From positions 434,001 through 498,000 of the forward strand of contig SVGY01000001.1 in NCBI GenBank assembly GCA_015056145.1: 64,000 nucleotides of DNA, given 5' to 3'. Source of the DNA: Clostridiales bacterium (GTDB lineage: Bacteria; Bacillota; Clostridia; Christensenellales; Aristaeellaceae). Shown here piece by piece: positions 60,988 to 64,000 of this stretch (positions are counted from its first letter, which is position 1; each line of letters begins with the position of its first letter). Below the pieces are notes generated by a model. The model worked only from the letters and a program-made list of their open reading frames with translations. It was not told the origin of the DNA and made no database searches. Made by a program: the position numbers and the translations under genes.

Positions 60988-61000
60988 AACGATAACCTCC

Positions 61001-61978
61001 TTACAATGTTTCAAAGCAGAATTTCACCTGGGTTGTAACGGTTTCAAATGGAGCTATGACCGGCAAAGTGCCGTTTTCCCGTTCGTTTTTGCGTCCCATG
61101 ATGTAGGAATTGGTGGGTTCCAATCCGCAAACATAATCTCCGCTTGCCATGCTGCGCCAATGGGCAAGAATGGGAAGGGTATCGCTCCAGGTCAATTCCA
61201 TGCGGGCATTGATATCCGGATTGACAAGAGCGGCTTTGTGCTCCATGTTTTCGTGGAAGAACACCCGCTCCTCTTCGCCGCAGGCCGGTTTGTCAAAGGT
61301 GGTCTCCCGGCCGATGCCGGTAGCTGCAAAAGGCGTTCTGGGGCTGGTTTTGCGTTCCTCGGGCAATTCCACATGAGCCTTTTCGGATACCAGGGGATAG
61401 CCAAAATTGCAATGATACAAAAGCGCATATTCCTCGGGGCTGTGCGCCATATTCGTCAGTTCATCCCTTACCGTCACCTCTGCGGCGAATATGGGGATAC
61501 GGATGGTGCGTTTCAGCACAAGGTTATGCCCGAAAAGGGCCGTCTCCCGTACCGTTCCCCGGATGACGATTTCGTTTCCTTCCACTTCCGTGCAGATGTT
61601 TTCTGCCGGGAGGCTGTGATAACGCCCATGGAGAGGGTGCCATTCCTCCCCGTCCCGGTGAGCGCCGCCGGTGCTTCTCAGGCCGCAGGTATAGAGCATT
61701 CCTCCGGGAAAGGTTTTCAGGAACTCCGTTTCGTAAGGGCTGATAACGGCTGGACTGTCGTAACCGTTTTTGCTGATAAAGGTCATGTTGATGCCCCTGA
61801 AGCGCACCTGACCAATATCCAGGCCTGCGTCCGGCAGGATATCCAGCTGCAGTCCGCCTGCGGTGCATACTTCAATGACGTCCGTATTTTTTGCTCTTCC
61901 TTCGCTGATGCTCACCCTCCGCAGGGTATACATCTGCTGGGGATGGCACAAGTATCCGCTTTTTTGAAGCTCTTCCAT
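61001..61978 (-). CDS. DUF4432-family aldose-epimerase-like protein
   Basis: The 325-residue beta-sandwich protein has the DUF4432 pattern (LDILPDAGLDIGQVRFRGIN, GGMLYTCGLRSTGG, HPLHGRYHSLPA and YHCNFGYPL). It resembles galactose mutarotases and probably epimerises or recognises a sugar at C1. It is the first gene of the sugar operon. The ATG at 61978 follows AAAGGAG; the track start is 60 bases upstream. Confidence 0.85.
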   Translation of the reverse strand: MEELQKSGYLCHPQQMYTLRRVSISEGRAKNTDVIEVCTAGGLQLDILPDAGLDIGQVRFRGINMTFISKNGYDSPAVISPYETEFLKTFPGGMLYTCGLRSTGGAHRDGEEWHPLHGRYHSLPAENICTEVEGNEIVIRGTVRETALFGHNLVLKRTIRIPIFAAEVTVRDELTNMAHSPEEYALLYHCNFGYPLVSEKAHVELPEERKTSPRTPFAATGIGRETTFDKPACGEEERVFFHENMEHKAALVNPDINARMELTWSDTLPILAHWRSMASGDYVCGLEPTNSYIMGRKNERENGTLPVIAPFETVTTQVKFCFETL

Positions 61979-62052
61979 AGCAAAACTCCTTTCGTGGATG
62001 CAGGTGTTTTCTGTTGGGACATTTCTTGCATTGTACATATCCTGGTGTTATC

Positions 62053-62081
62053 ATTGTAACGGAAATACTTGTCCAATACAA
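62053..62081 (-). promoter_or_regulatory. Promoter of the DUF4432-isomerase-kinase-aldolase operon
   Basis: On the minus strand TTGTAT and TACAAT are separated by 17 bases, 75 bases before the DUF4432 start. The divergent regulator gene has a similar GTTACAAT -10. Confidence 0.65.
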
Positions 62082-62101
62082 TAGAACATCGTCCAAAAGA
62101 C

Positions 62102-62130
62102 TTAAAAATCGTACGCATTTCTGTTACAAT
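62102..62130 (+). promoter_or_regulatory. Promoter of the PocR-AraC gene
   Basis: TACAAT with GT upstream lies 34 bases before the start; the -35 at 17 bases (TTAAAA) is weak, as expected for a promoter that may need an activator. Confidence 0.5.
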
Positions 62131-62163
62131 ATTCCTATTATCATCCTGAAAAAGGAGTTCTTT

Positions 62164-63018
62164 ATGGTATCTGTTTTTAATCTGGAGCAATTACTGGATG
62201 TGCTGAAAGATTTTTATCATATTACACGCATCCGCATCGCCGTTTTTGACGATCAATTCCGGGAATTGATTGCTTATCCGGAAAACCGCCCGGATTTCTG
62301 CCGACTGATCCGCTCCTGCGAAGCCGGAAAACGTGGCTGCGCCCAATGCGACCAAAATGCCGGCCGAATCGCTTCCAAGCAGAAAAGCGCCTACATCTAC
62401 CGCTGCCACGCCGGCTTGACAGAAGCCATTGTGCCACTGTATGTAGGCGAGGTGCTGGCGGGCTATCTGCTTTTCGGGCACATTTTTTCCTATGGGAGTT
62501 TCGATGCAGGCTGGGAAGTGATCCGCCAGTACTGCAAGGACTATCCCGTGGACATGGGTCAGCTGAAGGAGGCCTGCCAAAACAGGCCCCAAATTTCTGA
62601 CGATTATATCAAATCCGCCGCCCGAATCCTCCATGCCACAGCCTCCTATCTGGTACTGGAGCGCATGGCTATCCTCAAGGAAGATTCTGCCAGTGCCAGA
62701 CTGGATGAATACATCAACAAAAACTATACCCGTCCCCTTGATACGCACACAATCTGTCAGGCTCTGGGCCTGGGCCGAACCAAGCTCTACAAGCTATCAC
62801 GGCAGATGTACGGAACAGGCCCCGCAGAGCACATTCGGAATCTACGGATATCCAAAGCCAAAAAGCTTCTGGAAGAGCAGCCCGACATGAGCCTTTCGGA
62901 CATCGCCCAAGCTTGCGGCTTTGCTGATTACAGCTACTTTATTTCCGTATTCACAAAAGCGGTGGGCCTCTCTCCGGGCAAGCACCGCAGCAGGCAGAAG
63001 CAAGCAGAAGATGGTTAA
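62164..63018 (+). CDS. PocR-domain AraC-family regulator
   Basis: The 284-residue protein has an N-terminal PocR sensory domain (FNLEQLLDVLKDFYHITRIRIAVF, CRLIRSCEAGKRGCAQCDQ, YRCHAGLTEAIVPL) and a C-terminal AraC double HTH (ICQALGLGRTKLYKLSRQMYG, DIAQACGFADYSYF). PocR domains bind small sugar- or diol-like ligands. It is divergent from the sugar operon and is probably its activator. The ATG at 62164 follows AAAGGAG. Confidence 0.9.
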   Translation: MVSVFNLEQLLDVLKDFYHITRIRIAVFDDQFRELIAYPENRPDFCRLIRSCEAGKRGCAQCDQNAGRIASKQKSAYIYRCHAGLTEAIVPLYVGEVLAGYLLFGHIFSYGSFDAGWEVIRQYCKDYPVDMGQLKEACQNRPQISDDYIKSAARILHATASYLVLERMAILKEDSASARLDEYINKNYTRPLDTHTICQALGLGRTKLYKLSRQMYGTGPAEHIRNLRISKAKKLLEEQPDMSLSDIAQACGFADYSYFISVFTKAVGLSPGKHRSRQKQAEDG

Positions 63019-63118
63019 TTTTTAAAAAATCGACTTTCGTTTCCCGTCATATATCAACGGTTTTGCTATTTTCAAATAAACAGGGAGACATAGATACATT
63101 TGGAAGCGAGGCAGTAAA

Positions 63119-63550
63119 ATGATCCGAATTATGAAACACAGTGACTTGGCACAATGTGGGTTGATTTACGCAAAGGCATTTCCTGTAGAGCATTGGGGAA
63201 TTGACTGGACGGCAGAAAATGCAAAAGAATATCTTCAGGACTATTTTAATCAGGAAAAATTCGTCGGATATGTATATGAAGAAAACGACGAAGTGTCAGG
63301 GTGTATATTTGCACTTCGCAAGATTTCAGGAAGCAAGGAAGAACTTTACATCAATGAGATGGCGGTGCTTCCCGAACATCAAGGAACGGGAATAGGCAAG
63401 CAACTCCTGAGCGCTGTTAAGGATTACTGCAAGAATAGAGGCCTTGCAGGAATTGTTCTGTACACAAGCGAGTATGCACCAGCTGCTACGTTTTATGAAA
63501 AGAACGGGTTCAAACTGTCTAAGGGGACTGTATGCATGTATTTAGAGTAA
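63119..63550 (+). CDS. GNAT N-acetyltransferase
   Basis: The 143-residue product has the GNAT fold with acetyl-CoA motif A VLPEHQGTGIGKQLL and the later AATFYEKNGFKLS block. It resembles AAC(6')-type aminoglycoside and other small-molecule acetyltransferases. GC content is lower than most neighbours, which suggests acquisition. The start is the ATG at 63119 after GAAGCGAGGCAG, a weak ribosome site. Substrate unknown. Confidence 0.85.
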   Translation: MIRIMKHSDLAQCGLIYAKAFPVEHWGIDWTAENAKEYLQDYFNQEKFVGYVYEENDEVSGCIFALRKISGSKEELYINEMAVLPEHQGTGIGKQLLSAVKDYCKNRGLAGIVLYTSEYAPAATFYEKNGFKLSKGTVCMYLE

Positions 63551-63615
63551 CCAAGCCATTCGGCAAATACAGTTTGGCCGAACGAGGAATATCCTTTTGC
63601 CATATAGCAACGGAA

Positions 63616-63648
63616 GCAATGGCATTCACGACGCCATTGCATTTTGTT
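63616..63648 (+). terminator. Terminator of the GNAT gene
   Basis: GCAATGGC pairs with GCCATTGC over a nine-base loop and is followed by ATTTTGTTTG, 65 bases after the stop. Confidence 0.7.
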
Positions 63649-63705
63649 TGAATAAAGGAACAGCACGCAGATTGACTGACCTATCTATAGCCCCGCAACA
63701 CAAAC

Positions 63706-63732
63706 GAGCATCCGGTGTATCGCCGGATGCTC
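63706..63732 (-). terminator. Terminator-like hairpin for the last GNAT gene
   Basis: GAGCATCCGG and CCGGATGCTC form a perfect 10-bp stem with a seven-base loop, 53 bases beyond the 3' end of the minus-strand GNAT gene. Its 3' arm plus GTTTGT is shared with the hairpin at 14065. Confidence 0.6.
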
Positions 63733-63785
63733 TTAATATTCATCATTACCAGATAAACCTGTCCTTAACAGTATGGCTTTCCCGT

Positions 63786-64000
63786 TCACAAGGAAATTGA
63801 TTTTTTCATTCTGATAGTATCAGTGGCACGGTATCCCGCTGCGGCATACACACTCTGTGCTCCGGTATTTGCCAGGCCCACAAGCAGCTCAAAACCGTGC
63901 AGCGGATAATTCGCTCTGCAATATTCCTCCGAAAAATCCAACAACCCGCTGGCAACTCCCCTGCGGCGATATTCTTCCATTACAAACAATTCCGTTATTT
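63786..64000 (-). CDS. GNAT N-acetyltransferase, 5' end cut by window
   Basis: The reading frame stays open to base 64000, so the start is outside the window; the track's 67-residue start at 63989 is an internal codon. The visible part has GNAT motif A (YRRRGVASGLLDFS) and the C-terminal LVGLANTGAQSVYAAAGYRATD block. It should acetylate a small molecule or protein. Substrate and full length cannot be given. Confidence 0.75.
   Translation of the reverse strand, partial: ITELFVMEEYRRRGVASGLLDFSEEYCRANYPLHGFELLVGLANTGAQSVYAAAGYRATDTIRMKKSISL

Noticed and set aside
59587-63018. Assigning the sugar operon to L-fucose by name
   Set aside because: The isomerase is much shorter than classical FucI and the aldolase is of a different class from FucA, so gene symbols fucI, fucK and fucA were withheld.
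63597-63800. 67-codon plus-strand ORF after the GNAT gene
   Set aside because: It spans two terminator hairpins, lacks a ribosome site and has no domain.
1-64000. CRISPR arrays, rRNA, tRNA genes and complete insertion sequences
   Set aside because: No regularly spaced repeats, no tRNA-like cloverleaf and no transposase were recognised by eye; a tRNA or RNA family search would be decisive.

Overview
The window reads as a chromosomal segment of a Gram-positive-type, low-to-mid GC Firmicute of class Clostridia, probably an anaerobic gut or rumen commensal. The evidence is a four-subunit 2-oxoacid:ferredoxin oxidoreductase, a SigK-type sporulation sigma factor, a YybS-DnaB-RplI neighbourhood, consensus sigma-A promoters, strong Shine-Dalgarno sites and several plant-polysaccharide or sugar catabolism genes. 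No rRNA, tRNA or CRISPR array was recognised. The species cannot be named from sequence alone.

Layout. 1-4.3 kb (minus): dnaB (cut by the window edge), rplI, a YybS-like membrane protein and dnaA, followed by a 427-bp gene-free stretch with three DnaA boxes that is a candidate oriC. 4.3-7.8 kb (plus): a small unknown gene, a divergent rarA paralogue, a SpoOB/AgrC-like histidine kinase and a secreted propeller-like protein. 7.9-10.5 kb (minus): DUF5665 - lspA - rluD - methyltransferase operon. 10.6-13.9 kb (minus): the alpha operon rpsM-rpsK-rpsD-rpoA-rplQ with its own promoter and a long leader. 14.1-16.0 kb (minus): a probably acquired MarR-MATE efflux unit with a clear palindromic operator. 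16.2-19.5 kb (plus): three tandem M42 aminopeptidases. 19.6-21.8 kb (plus): an XRE regulator and an MFS efflux gene preceded by a leader-peptide/hairpin attenuator. 21.8-32.5 kb (minus): polA-coaE, then an envelope module (membrane-anchored lytic transglycosylase, orphan family-5 solute-binding protein, CHAP hydrolase), an exported caspase-like peptidase, a polyprenyl-type glycosyltransferase and a phage-type holin. 32.5-34 kb (plus): the canonical second rarA. 34-35.7 kb (minus): two small proteins and sigK. 35.7-40 kb (plus): GH27 and GH51 glycosidases, DUF6171 and an AraC/GyrI regulator. 40-48.3 kb (minus): the cell-shape operon maf-mreB-mreC-mreD-mrdA-minD-rodA. 48.3-49.0 kb: a Cys-rich unknown. 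49.1-52.0 kb (plus): the 2-oxoacid oxidoreductase korDABC-type operon. 52.1-57.1 kb: a pair of palindromic repeats, then (minus) mglB-mglA-mglC plus a small membrane protein. 57.2-63.0 kb: an isomerase-kinase-aldolase-DUF4432 sugar operon (minus) with a divergent PocR-AraC regulator. 63.1-64 kb: two GNAT acetyltransferases, the last cut by the window edge.

How it fits together. The core parts (replication initiation, alpha operon, cell elongation) are ordinary. The accessory parts suggest a saccharolytic life: alpha-galactoside and arabinan side chains are cut by GH27/GH51, galactose-like sugars are taken up by Mgl, and a separate aldose is isomerised, phosphorylated and cleaved by aldolase under PocR-AraC control. 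The most interesting less-described items are the attenuator before the MFS gene, the exported caspase-like protein next to an envelope-hydrolase/solute-binding-protein module, the helical tail on the oxidoreductase alpha subunit, the extra N-terminal domain on MglC with its small partner, and the palindromic direct repeats at 52.1 kb.
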